DNA from: Sphingobacteriales bacterium
Lineage (GTDB): Bacteria; Bacteroidota; Bacteroidia; Chitinophagales; Chitinophagaceae
NCBI GenBank assembly: GCA_024640385.1
Contig: JAHEFC010000149.1
Span: forward strand, 1 to 9,135
Direction of reading: 5' to 3'
Length of the DNA stretch: 9,135 nt
Shown: positions 1 to 6,859 of the stretch, piece by piece
How positions within the stretch are numbered: the stretch's first letter is position 1
How the letters are laid out: every line of letters begins with the position of its first letter
Made by a program: the position numbers and the translations under genes
Notes under the pieces: model-generated
Told to the model about the DNA's origin: nothing
The model's database searches: none
What the model saw: only the letters and a program-made list of their open reading frames with translations

Positions 1-1215
1 CTGTTCATTGTATCGTCTCTTCTGGGTGGTTTGAACTATATCTCCACCATTCTCAATATGCGTACCAAGGGTATGAGCATGACAAGACTGCCCCTGACCA
101 TCTGGGCGATCTTCTTCACTGCGGTACTGGGTGTGTTATCGTTTCCTGTTCTTCTCTCTGGTGCTATCCTTCTTTTGTTCGACAGGAACCTGGGTACCAG
201 TTTCTATCTTTCTGATATTGTAGTAAAAGGAGAGATCATGCCCAATGAAGGCGGTAGCGCCATCCTGTTCCAGCACCTGTTCTGGTTCCTGGGCCACCCC
301 GAAGTATATATCATCCTTCTCCCTGCCATGGGCATGGTGTCCGAAGTGATGAGTATCAATGCACGCAAGCCTATTTTCGGATACCTGGCCATGATCGCGT
401 CATTATTTGCGATCTGTGTACTGGCTTTCCTGGTTTGGGCACACCATATGTTCGTTACAGGTCTTAACCCATTCCTCGGTGCGTTCTTTGTATTGTTGAC
501 GCTGCTGATCGCGATACCCTCTGCGATCAAGGTATTCAACTGGCTGACCACCATCTGGAAAGGCAACCTGAGGTTCACCCCCGCCATGTTGTTCGCCATT
601 GGTTTTGTGAGCCTGTTCATCTCTGGTGGACTGACTGGGATATTCCTGGGTAACTCAACACTTGACCTTCATTTACACGATACCTATTTTGTAGTGGCCC
701 ACTTCCATATTGTTATGGGTGTGGCTTCGTTCTTCGGAATGTTTGCCGGTGTATACCACTGGTTCCCGAAAATGTATGGCCGTTACATGAATAATACGAT
801 GGCATATATCCATTTCTGGGTAACACTGGTAGGTGCTTACCTGATCTTCTGGCCCATGCACTACCAGGGATTTGCAGGTATGCCCCGCCGTTATTATGAT
901 TATTCCAACTGGGAATCTTTCAAGCAGTTTGTAGAGCTGAACAGGTTCATCAGTACAGTGGCTATGGTTGTATTCGCAGCCCAGTTGTTGCTGGTGTTCA
1001 ATTTCTTCTATTCGATTTTCAAGGGAAGGAAAGTGACAACCACCAACCCGTGGGGAGCCAATACGCTGGAGTGGACCACACCGATCAATCCCGGTCACGG
1101 TAACTGGCCTGGTGAGATCCCTGAGGTACATCGTTGGGCTTACGACTACAGTAAGGATGGAAGGGAATTCATCCCCCAGACTGAAGAAGTGGGTGAGCAC
1201 GAATCAAAACATTAA
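1..1215 (+). CDS. ctaD: Cytochrome c oxidase subunit I (aa3 type, A1 class), 5' partial
   Basis: Catalytic subunit of the membrane proton-pumping terminal oxidase that reduces O2 to water. The frame is open from base 1, so the gene is cut by the window; about 180 N-terminal residues, including the first heme a histidine, are missing. Visible motifs are: GHPEVY, with the CuB ligand His at 295-297, the helix VI Glu at 301-303 that marks A1 oxidases, and the cross-linked Tyr at 307-309; the His-His CuB pair at 442-447; and HDTYFVVAHFH, with heme a3 His at 700-702 and heme a His at 706-708. The K-channel Lys is at 529-531, in SAIK rather than the usual TGIK, a conservative Thr-to-Ser change. The tail has the typical NPWGANTLEW. 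A short extra segment (SDIVVKGEIMPNEGG) precedes GHPEVY; I believe this is common in Bacteroidota but did not check. ctaB follows 30 bases later in the same frame. Confidence 0.97.
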   Translation: MFIVSSLLGGLNYISTILNMRTKGMSMTRLPLTIWAIFFTAVLGVLSFPVLLSGAILLLFDRNLGTSFYLSDIVVKGEIMPNEGGSAILFQHLFWFLGHPEVYIILLPAMGMVSEVMSINARKPIFGYLAMIASLFAICVLAFLVWAHHMFVTGLNPFLGAFFVLLTLLIAIPSAIKVFNWLTTIWKGNLRFTPAMLFAIGFVSLFISGGLTGIFLGNSTLDLHLHDTYFVVAHFHIVMGVASFFGMFAGVYHWFPKMYGRYMNNTMAYIHFWVTLVGAYLIFWPMHYQGFAGMPRRYYDYSNWESFKQFVELNRFISTVAMVVFAAQLLLVFNFFYSIFKGRKVTTTNPWGANTLEWTTPINPGHGNWPGEIPEVHRWAYDYSKDGREFIPQTEEVGEHESKH

Positions 1216-1245
1216 AAGAGACGTTCTTCGGAACGGATCAGATAT

Positions 1246-2154
1246 TTGACAACAGTGAATGATAATGTGGAAGTGGCTGAGCGGGCGGTATCGCCTGTGA
1301 AGCAAAAGCTCAGGGATTATTATCAGTTGATGAAGTTCACTCTGAGCTTCACTGTAGTATTTTCTTCGGTGGTTTGCTATTTACTGGCGCCGGGGATATC
1401 ATTCAGCTGGGTCGCAGTTCTTTTACTTTTTGTTGCCGGAATGCTGATCACGGGATCGGCAAATGCCATCAACCAGGTTGTGGAGAAGGATACGGATGCG
1501 ATGATGAAACGCACTTCCAAAAGGCCAGTGGCTGCGGGAAGGATGAGCGTTGATGAGGGATGGACATTTGCCCTGATTGCTGGTACGATCGGGGTTTTCA
1601 TGATGGGGTATTATTTTAACTGGCTTTCTGCGGGGATCTCTGCATTCAGCCTGTTCCTATATGCTTTTGTGTATACTCCCCTGAAAAAGAAGCATTCCAT
1701 TGCCGTGCTGATCGGTGGCATACCCGGAGCCCTGCCTTGTTTGATAGGCTGGGTGGCTGGAACGGACGAACTCTCTATGGGCGGATGGATATTATTTGGC
1801 ATCCAGTTCTTCTGGCAGTTCCCCCATTTCTGGGCCATAGCCTGGGTTGCCTATAACGATTACAGCAAAGCGGGTTTCAAACTCCTTCCGGATAAGGGAG
1901 GGCCAACGAAATACGCCGCTGTACAGGCACTGCTGTATTCGATCATCCTGGTGCCCCTGGGTGTATTGCCCTATATGTGGAATATGACAGGAATGGTCTC
2001 AGTGGTGATCGTAGGCCTGGCCAACCTGTTCATGATCTTCCAGTGTGTAAGGTTGTTCAGGGAAATGGATGTGAAGGCAGCAAGAAGAGTGATGTTCAGT
2101 TCTTATATATATCTGCCGGTAGTGCTTTTAGCGTTATTAGGCGACAAACTATAA
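1246..2154 (+). CDS. ctaB: Protoheme IX farnesyltransferase (heme O synthase)
   Basis: Integral membrane UbiA-family prenyltransferase that adds a farnesyl group from farnesyl diphosphate to heme B, giving heme O, the precursor of heme A for subunit I. About 302 residues, the usual family length, with around nine hydrophobic helices. The first prenyl-diphosphate/Mg motif is NQVVEKDTD (residues 76-84), followed by KRTSKRPVAAGRMS; the first acidic position is Glu rather than Asp. Later hallmarks are YTPLKKK (143-149), IGGIPGALPCLIGW (156-169), FFWQFPHFWAIAW (188-200) and DYSKAGFKLLP (205-215). The start is uncertain. The frame holds no ATG between the ctaD stop and residue 29 (MKFTLSF), which is too late, so initiation must use TTG at 1246 or GTG at 1255, without a clear ribosome binding site. 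The short gap after ctaD suggests one transcript. Confidence 0.95.
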   Translation: MTTVNDNVEVAERAVSPVKQKLRDYYQLMKFTLSFTVVFSSVVCYLLAPGISFSWVAVLLLFVAGMLITGSANAINQVVEKDTDAMMKRTSKRPVAAGRMSVDEGWTFALIAGTIGVFMMGYYFNWLSAGISAFSLFLYAFVYTPLKKKHSIAVLIGGIPGALPCLIGWVAGTDELSMGGWILFGIQFFWQFPHFWAIAWVAYNDYSKAGFKLLPDKGGPTKYAAVQALLYSIILVPLGVLPYMWNMTGMVSVVIVGLANLFMIFQCVRLFREMDVKAARRVMFSSYIYLPVVLLALLGDKL

Positions 2155-2161
2155 ATTGACG

Positions 2162-2191
2162 AATTAGCTAATTAGCTAATTAGCCAATTGG
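2162..2191. repeat. Tandem 8-bp palindromic repeat between ctaB and subunit III
   Basis: Two copies of AATTAGCT (2162-2177), then AATTAGCC (2178-2185) and AATTGG (2186-2191). Each junction AATTAGCTAATT is a perfect palindrome, and CCAATTGG at 2184-2191 is another. The array ends 8 bases before the ATG at 2200, so it forms most of the ctaB/subunit III spacer and is probably transcribed. It could fold into small AT-rich hairpins. Its function is unknown. Confidence 0.8.
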
Positions 2192-2199
2192 TAAATCAT

Positions 2200-2772
2200 A
2201 TGAGTGTAGCAGTGGAGCAAAGAAGTAAAATACATCCCCATAAATTCACCCTTTGGGTAGCTATAGGGAGTATTCTGATGATGTTTGCGGGGTTGACGAG
2301 TGCGTACATTGTAAAACGCAGCCAGGCGAACTGGGCTTTACTCGAGATACCGGCCATTTTCTGGGTATCCACCGTGGTGATCCTGGTCAGCAGTGGAAGC
2401 ATCTATCTGGCGCAGAGGGCGTTCAAAGAGAGGGATATGTACAGGTACAGGTCGATGCTGGGTATTACTGCAATACTGGGTGTGGCATTCCTGATCTTGC
2501 AGATCATCGGTTTTGCCAGTTATGGCCAGCAGGAGATCAGGTTGGTGGGAGCAGGGTCCAACGCATCATATAGTTTTTTACTTGCCATTGCGGCCCTACA
2601 TGGTGTGCATGTGCTGGGAGGAGTGATAGCATTGATCATTATTTATATAAGGGCCAGGAGTTCGAAGAATAGGAATTACAGTGCAGTACCGATAGAAGTG
2701 GCTTCAACCTACTGGCATTTTGTGGATTTTTTATGGTTATATCTGTTTGTGTTTTTTAGCATGATGAAATAA
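2200..2772 (+). CDS. Cytochrome c oxidase subunit III family protein, short copy
   Basis: First of two adjacent heme-copper oxidase subunit III proteins, 190 residues, with five predicted membrane helices (about 15-38, 51-73, 86-108, 123-150, 170-188). Family signatures are HGVHVLGG (134-141) and YWHFVDFLWLYLF (171-183) in the last two helices. Subunit III binds subunit I and is known to help sustain proton uptake and protect the enzyme from turnover inactivation. I chose ATG at 2200 over the in-frame TTG at 2188, which lies inside the repeat array. This copy lacks both conserved acidic residues of the family: the helix position held by bovine Glu90 is Ser in AIGSILMMF, and the QxxE(W/Y) motif reads LQIIGF. 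The next gene encodes a longer copy that has acidic residues at both sites. Both are probably structural subunits of the same complex; the exact role of this copy is not clear. Confidence 0.93.
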   Translation: MSVAVEQRSKIHPHKFTLWVAIGSILMMFAGLTSAYIVKRSQANWALLEIPAIFWVSTVVILVSSGSIYLAQRAFKERDMYRYRSMLGITAILGVAFLILQIIGFASYGQQEIRLVGAGSNASYSFLLAIAALHGVHVLGGVIALIIIYIRARSSKNRNYSAVPIEVASTYWHFVDFLWLYLFVFFSMMK

Positions 2773-2781
2773 CCAAAGCAA

Positions 2782-2789
2782 TAATTTTG
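2782..2789 (+). promoter_or_regulatory. Possible Bacteroidota -7 box before the second subunit III gene
   Basis: TAATTTTG matches the TAnnTTTG -7 consensus of the Bacteroidota primary sigma factor and lies 27 bases before the ATG at 2817. I do not see a TTTG -33 element at a suitable distance, so an internal promoter for the last part of the oxidase operon is possible but unproven. Confidence 0.4.
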
Positions 2790-2816
2790 CGAACCCAAAA
2801 CATGAAATAATAAAAC

Positions 2817-3560
2817 ATGGCAACAGCAGCAACATCGGATATTAAATGGTGGGCAGGGGGCCGAAGCCCTTTCAATGTGGAGTATGGAAAACTGATGATG
2901 TGGTATTTCCTGATGAGTGATGCTTTCACTTTCGGGGCATTCCTGATCTCATACGGTACTATTCGTTTCAGCCAGAACTACTGGCCTGATCCTAACCACG
3001 TGTTCAATGCCTTTCCGTTTGCCGGCCATGCGAATCTCCCGCTTGCTTTTGTGAGCCTGATGACCTTCATCCTGATCATCAGTTCTGTCACCATGGTGCT
3101 GGCCGTACACGCAGGGCATCATATGGATAAGAAAGGGGTGGTCAAATGGATGGCCTGGACCATTGTTGGCGGTATCGCGTTCCTGGCCTGCCAGGCCTGG
3201 GAATGGACACACCTGATCACCGGGGAACATATGGTGCTGATCGATGGTAAAGTGCAGGAGATCGGAACAACAGTGAGCCGCAATCCATGGGGTGCAGAAA
3301 TTCCAGGCATGATCCATGAGGGCCACCAGGTAACAAAAACAGGTCCTGTTGCATTCGGCGGTTATTTCTTCGGTATCACAGGTTTTCACGGTTTCCACGT
3401 ATTGTCAGGCGTAGTGATCAATATCATCATGCTGATCATGACGCTGAATGGAGTGTTCGACCGTAAGGGCCACTACCAGATGATCGAGAAAGCCGGTTTG
3501 TACTGGCACTTTGTGGACCTGGTTTGGGTATTCGTGTTCCTTTGTTTCTATCTTATCTGA
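2817..3560 (+). CDS. ctaE: Cytochrome c oxidase subunit III, long copy
   Basis: 247-residue subunit III of the aa3 oxidase, with helices near 25-47, 77-98, 113-132, 179-207 and 228-246. Diagnostic segments are MSDAFTFGAF (33-42), with Asp35 where the mitochondrial protein has Glu90; CQAWEW (125-130), the conserved QxxEW; GFHGFHVLSG (189-198); and YWHFVDLVWVFVFLCFYL near the C-terminus. A hydrophilic loop of about 45 residues (133-177, containing NPWGAEIPG) joins helices three and four. The ATG start is clear and the N-terminus (MATAATSDIKWW) is short and polar. It lies 44 bases after the short copy and 23 bases before subunit IV. Because it keeps the family's acidic residues, it is the better match to classical subunit III; the symbol is assigned by family, not by experiment. 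Confidence 0.95.
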   Translation: MATAATSDIKWWAGGRSPFNVEYGKLMMWYFLMSDAFTFGAFLISYGTIRFSQNYWPDPNHVFNAFPFAGHANLPLAFVSLMTFILIISSVTMVLAVHAGHHMDKKGVVKWMAWTIVGGIAFLACQAWEWTHLITGEHMVLIDGKVQEIGTTVSRNPWGAEIPGMIHEGHQVTKTGPVAFGGYFFGITGFHGFHVLSGVVINIIMLIMTLNGVFDRKGHYQMIEKAGLYWHFVDLVWVFVFLCFYLI

Positions 3561-3583
3561 TCTGATTTAAAACTTATCAATAC

Positions 3584-4033
3584 ATGCACCAGTCAAATAC
3601 GCATTCACCCGAAGTTACTTTCCATCATGCTCCCGCAGGTGATGAGCAGGTAAAAAGGATCATACGTACAACCGTGATCCTCTCTGTGATCACACTCATT
3701 GAACTTGCGCTGGGTTTCACGATCTATTTCCTGCATAAAAGTGCTGATTACAGCCATTTCCTTGTACTGTTCATCAAGGGAGTTATCGTGATCCTCTCTC
3801 TGGCCAAGGCATTTTACATTGTGGGTGTTTTCATGCACCTCGGGGATGAAGTACGCAATCTTATCATGACCATAGTGGTTCCATTGTTGTTGTTCACATG
3901 GTTCATTGCAGCCTTCCTTATCGATGGTAACTCATGGCTGAACCTGAGGAATACCGATGCCGGCCACAGGCCCTACAATAAGGAACAACAACAGGTTGTA
4001 CCCAAAGATGCGAAGAAGCCGGGTGTGGAATAG
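3584..4033 (+). CDS. Cytochrome c oxidase subunit IV family protein (bacterial small subunit)
   Basis: 149-residue membrane protein with three predicted helices (about 28-50, 59-82, 92-113), matching the prokaryotic subunit IV family related to CtaF/CyoD. The most typical stretch is KAFYIVGVFMHLGDEVRN (75-92), followed by a Pro-containing third helix and FLIDG (111-115). The N-terminal 20 residues are His-rich (five His) and the C-terminal 35 residues are polar and charged; both are probably loosely ordered ends. Known relatives are accessory subunits that help oxidase assembly or stability rather than catalysis. The ATG is 23 bases after subunit III, in line with cotranscription, and a strong hairpin follows the stop codon, so this is probably the last structural gene of the oxidase unit. 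Confidence 0.92.
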   Translation: MHQSNTHSPEVTFHHAPAGDEQVKRIIRTTVILSVITLIELALGFTIYFLHKSADYSHFLVLFIKGVIVILSLAKAFYIVGVFMHLGDEVRNLIMTIVVPLLLFTWFIAAFLIDGNSWLNLRNTDAGHRPYNKEQQQVVPKDAKKPGVE

Positions 4034-4068
4034 TTTGAAGCAAAGAAGAAGTTTATTGATTCAAATAT

Positions 4069-4098
4069 ATGTCCCGGTATAGCCGGGACATTTTATTT
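4069..4098 (+). terminator. Strong hairpin with T-rich tail after subunit IV
   Basis: ATGTCCCGG (4069-4077) and CCGGGACAT (4083-4091) form a perfect 9-bp stem with a 5-base loop, followed by TTTATTT. This is the form of an intrinsic terminator. It begins 35 bases after the subunit IV stop and ends just before the SCO1 ATG at 4106, leaving no room for a separate promoter between hairpin and gene. It may therefore act as a partial terminator or as an mRNA 3'-end stabiliser inside the operon. Confidence 0.85.
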
Positions 4099-4105
4099 AA
4101 AGTGT

Positions 4106-4807
4106 ATGAAGAAAAGAACAATCCTGGGTATTTCAATAGCAGTGCTGCTTCCCCTGGTCTCTTATTTTATAGTGAACAGTTTGAGTAAAACAGCTGTTGT
4201 AATGCCCAAGCGGTATTTCTATGATACGGTAGTTAATGTTACCAATGATGGGAAAACCGCAGCTGATACGGTGTGGCATAAAGTGAAACCCGTGCAACTG
4301 GTGAACCAGTTCGGAAAGGCAGTGACGCTGAATGATCCGGAGTTGAAAGACAAGATCCTTATCGTTGATTTCTTCTTTACATCCTGTCCATCGATCTGCC
4401 CATCGCTCACCAGGAATATGAAGAAGATGCAGGACGCCTTCAATAAAACTGATACTGTACTCAGGTTCATTTCCATAACAGTGGATCCGGCCAGGGACAG
4501 TGCGGAAAAACTGAAGGCCTATGGTGATAAATATAATATCAACCACGACACCTGGTGGATGCTCACTGGAGAGAAACGGGTGATCTACGATCTGGCGATG
4601 AAAGAGTTCAAGGCCAATATCGCTGACACAGACGTTGATACGAATTTTATCCATACGGATAAGTTCTTCCTGCTGGATAAAGACAGGGTAGTGAGAGGAT
4701 GGTACAGCGGGCTGGACAGTGCCCACCTGGACAGGCTGATGAACGACGTGGTGCTGTTGCAGCTGGAAAGGGACAAGAAGAAGAAACGAAATCTGTTCAG
4801 AAAATAA
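4106..4807 (+). CDS. SCO1/SenC family copper chaperone for cytochrome oxidase
   Basis: 233-residue membrane-anchored thioredoxin-fold protein of the SCO1/SenC/PrrC family. Known members deliver copper to, or reduce the cysteines of, the CuA site in oxidase subunit II. An N-terminal hydrophobic segment (residues 5-26) anchors the protein, with the soluble domain outside the membrane. The copper-binding set is complete: CPSIC (Cys94 and Cys98, in VDFFFTSCPSIC) and the distal His183 in NFIHTDKFFLLD. FISITVDPARD (121-131) is also typical. The C-terminus is strongly basic (RDKKKKRNLFRK). The ATG start is well placed, and the DUF420 gene follows after 9 bases. Its position next to the oxidase genes fits a role in CuA assembly. 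The hairpin just upstream suggests its mRNA level may be set below that of the structural subunits. Confidence 0.95.
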   Translation: MKKRTILGISIAVLLPLVSYFIVNSLSKTAVVMPKRYFYDTVVNVTNDGKTAADTVWHKVKPVQLVNQFGKAVTLNDPELKDKILIVDFFFTSCPSICPSLTRNMKKMQDAFNKTDTVLRFISITVDPARDSAEKLKAYGDKYNINHDTWWMLTGEKRVIYDLAMKEFKANIADTDVDTNFIHTDKFFLLDKDRVVRGWYSGLDSAHLDRLMNDVVLLQLERDKKKKRNLFRK

Positions 4808-4816
4808 TTCAATGAT

Positions 4817-5368
4817 ATGGGTGTACTGCTTAATGCATCAATAAGGAAGAATGATAAAATGGCGAGGCTGCTTATACTGACGGTCTCGGCTGTGGTATTC
4901 ATGGCGGTGGTGATATTGAAGAATGTAAAGCTCAATATTCAGCCGGGTTTCAATGTGCATGTTTTTGCAACGGTGAATGCGGTGATCAATTCAATGGTTT
5001 CTGTACTGCTGCTGGCAGCGTTGAGGGCGGTGAAGAAGGGGAACTACCGGTCACATAAGAAGCTGATGATCACATCGATGATGTTGTCCATTCTGTTCCT
5101 GGTTTCCTATATCGCGCATCACCTGCTGTCTGGCAATACGGTATTCGGTGGTACGGGTGCGATCAGGTATTTTTATTTCTTCATATTGATCACTCATATA
5201 TTCCTGGCAGCAGTGATCCTTCCATTCATACTGTTCACCGCCTATCGGGGTCTGGTGGCTGAATGGCCTGCACACAGGAAACTGGCGAAGATCACCTGGC
5301 CTATATGGTTTTATGTAAGTGTGACAGGGGTGGCAGTGTACCTGATGATCAGTCCGTACTATGCGTAA
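4817..5368 (+). CDS. DUF420 membrane protein (CtaM-like oxidase assembly factor)
   Basis: 183-residue protein with five predicted helices (about 15-33, 47-69, 82-104, 116-143, 160-178). It has the spread of histidines seen in DUF420: His48 at the start of helix two, His80 in RSHKKLM, His101-His102 in YIAHHLL, His127 in ILITHIF and His153 in PAHRKLAKITWPIW. Family knowledge: the Staphylococcus member CtaM is needed for function of an aa3-type oxidase, and DUF420 genes often lie beside SCO1 and oxidase genes. Here the ATG is 9 bases after the SCO1 stop, so the two are almost certainly cotranscribed. A role in heme or copper maturation of subunit I is inferred from this context. A second ATG at 4812 is out of frame. 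The gene ends the + strand block. Confidence 0.9.
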   Translation: MGVLLNASIRKNDKMARLLILTVSAVVFMAVVILKNVKLNIQPGFNVHVFATVNAVINSMVSVLLLAALRAVKKGNYRSHKKLMITSMMLSILFLVSYIAHHLLSGNTVFGGTGAIRYFYFFILITHIFLAAVILPFILFTAYRGLVAEWPAHRKLAKITWPIWFYVSVTGVAVYLMISPYYA

Positions 5369-5414
5369 TGTGGTGAACCCCGACATAGTCGGAGCAAGTT
5401 GTGATAAATGTGAT

Positions 5415-5459
5415 GAATGTGGGTGAATGAATGTGGGAATGGATTCATTCTTTACATTC
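5415..5459. repeat. GAATGT-rich inverted repeat at a convergent junction, possible two-way terminator
   Basis: GAATGAAT (5425-5432) pairs perfectly with ATTCATTC (5443-5450) around a 10-base loop. Outside it, GAATGT (5415-5420) pairs with ACATTC (5454-5459), giving a two-part hairpin. The surrounding bases repeat (G)AATGTG several times. The element lies between the DUF420 stop and the hydrolase stop, which face each other, so it could end transcription in both directions. There is no long T run, so termination is uncertain. Confidence 0.6.
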
Positions 5460-5460
5460 T

Positions 5461-6858
5461 CTACATTCGCAGCAGCGATTTTATCCAACCTGAGACTTCA
5501 TTCAGCAATACAGGAGACATGGTTTGTTCAATCTCAGCATATTCCGAGGGTGCACCGGTTTTACATTCCTGGAACAGGTGGTTCAGATTGGGCAGTTCTT
5601 TAATAATAAATTGTTTATTACCTGCGTTCTTCAAAGCTTTTTCAATGGCGGGAAGGTTCTGCCCCGGGGATACCTGGAGATCTTTCGATCCGTTCAGTGC
5701 GAGTACCGGGATCTTCAGTTTCTGCAATGCAGTGGCAGGGTCATAAGAGAGGAAAAATTTCATCCAGATTGTATTCAATCTTGCATATTGCATCATGAAC
5801 TGCCCTTCGAAGCCAGTTTGTTTTTTTGTTGAATCAGGTAATTCGAGATAAGCTTGCTTCAGCCTTTGGGAAAATTTATCATTTACTGTATTTGCATCCT
5901 GGCCGCTGGTGAGAATGGCCATCAGGTCTTTCATCAATGCAGCATTTGATTGTATTGCATCTTCGGAACCTCCCGCTGCTTTGGCAATCATTTCCTGTTG
6001 GAGTAAAAGAACATCTTTTCCCGGTACACCAGTGCCTGCAAGCAAAACGATAAAGCCTATTTCTTTCGAATCTGCAGCTACCATTGGGGCGATCATTCCG
6101 CCTTCAGAATGACCAATTAAACCGATCTTCCCGGCGTCGATCTCATTGCGTGTTTTCAGGTATTTAACCGCTGCAGACACATCGGTGGCAAAATCAGCAG
6201 AGGTTGCTGTCCCAAAATTGCCCTTTGATTTAGCAACACCGCGATCGTCATATCTTAATACGGCAATGCCGTTTTTTGTGAGATGGTCTGCCAGAACGAG
6301 GAATGGCTTATGCCCCATTAATTCTTCATTCCTGTTTTGCGGGCCACTGCCGCTGATCAGTACTACAACCGGGAAATTACTCCCGGATAAGGGCAGGGTC
6401 AGCGTACCCGACAGCATGATGCTGTCGCGCGCATTCAAGAAACTTATTTCTTCTGATATATAGGGGAATGGGGGCTTGGGTTCCTGTGGCCTGTTCAACA
6501 CCGCTTTTTCAATTTTCTCCCGCCCGAAATTCAAAGGGAACGACTGCCCGTTCTGTTTGAAGGTGCCTTCAATGTTTTTCTCATTCAGGGTACCCGCGTA
6601 TTCAACATTGGCCACTGTGGTTTTAAAGCTGACAGCGTTTTGATCCAGTTTCACCCAGGCCATCGGAAGAACGGAATTGCCCTGGTCGATGCTGATCATC
6701 TTGCCGCCATATCCTGTATCAGTTTTTGTGAAGTTGAGACTGAGGCGAAGGGTAGTTGCGCCGACCTTCAGTGCGCCATACCAATCACCGGAAAGATCCT
6801 GGGACTTTGATGTGATGATCATCAAAGCAGTTGTTAAGACCAGCAGTATTTTTTTCAT
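5461..6858 (-). CDS. Secreted alpha/beta hydrolase with N-terminal beta-rich domain
   Basis: 465-residue protein with a signal peptide (residues 1 to about 19, MKKILLVLTTALMIITSKSQ). A beta-rich domain follows (about 21-115, DLSGDWYGAL onward, lipocalin-like in pattern), then an alpha/beta hydrolase domain from about 135. Catalytic residues are visible: nucleophile Ser251 in GHSEGG, acid Asp393 in LNGSKDLQV and His427 in PNLNHLFQ. ISGSGPQNRNE (168-178) is the oxyanion-hole region, and RYDDRG (202-207) is typical of this esterase/peptidase-like group. The substrate cannot be predicted from sequence; an esterase or acyl-aminoacyl hydrolase acting in the periplasm is plausible. The ATG is separated by one base from the upstream alkyltransferase-like gene's stop, so it is probably the last gene of the trmB operon. 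Its stop codon touches the GAATGT repeat, and its final residues (LRM) lie in repeat-like sequence. Confidence 0.93.
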   Translation of the reverse strand: MKKILLVLTTALMIITSKSQDLSGDWYGALKVGATTLRLSLNFTKTDTGYGGKMISIDQGNSVLPMAWVKLDQNAVSFKTTVANVEYAGTLNEKNIEGTFKQNGQSFPLNFGREKIEKAVLNRPQEPKPPFPYISEEISFLNARDSIMLSGTLTLPLSGSNFPVVVLISGSGPQNRNEELMGHKPFLVLADHLTKNGIAVLRYDDRGVAKSKGNFGTATSADFATDVSAAVKYLKTRNEIDAGKIGLIGHSEGGMIAPMVAADSKEIGFIVLLAGTGVPGKDVLLLQQEMIAKAAGGSEDAIQSNAALMKDLMAILTSGQDANTVNDKFSQRLKQAYLELPDSTKKQTGFEGQFMMQYARLNTIWMKFFLSYDPATALQKLKIPVLALNGSKDLQVSPGQNLPAIEKALKNAGNKQFIIKELPNLNHLFQECKTGAPSEYAEIEQTMSPVLLNEVSGWIKSLLRM

Positions 6859-6859
6859 G

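Noticed and set aside
673..1200. Open frame of 175 codons on the - strand inside ctaD
   Set aside because: Antisense to the conserved subunit I coding sequence; the composition is that of a shadow frame.
1242..1249. GATATTTG as a -7 box before ctaB
   Set aside because: It has a mismatch at the first base and overlaps the TTG start, so a promoter there would not yield the full protein.
2188..2199. TTG start for the short subunit III
   Set aside because: It lies inside the repeat array; ATG at 2200 gives a normal N-terminus.
4133..4726. Long open frame on the - strand inside the SCO1 gene (197 codons)
   Set aside because: It lies wholly antisense to a gene with complete SCO1 motifs, and its translation has no recognisable domain or good start.
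5380..5392. Small hairpin CCGAC-ATA-GTCGG after DUF420
   Set aside because: Only 5 bp with a 3-base loop and no T run, so I do not call it a terminator.
5524..5832. Open frames on the + strand inside the hydrolase gene
   Set aside because: The opposite strand encodes a full alpha/beta hydrolase with catalytic residues; these frames show no family features.
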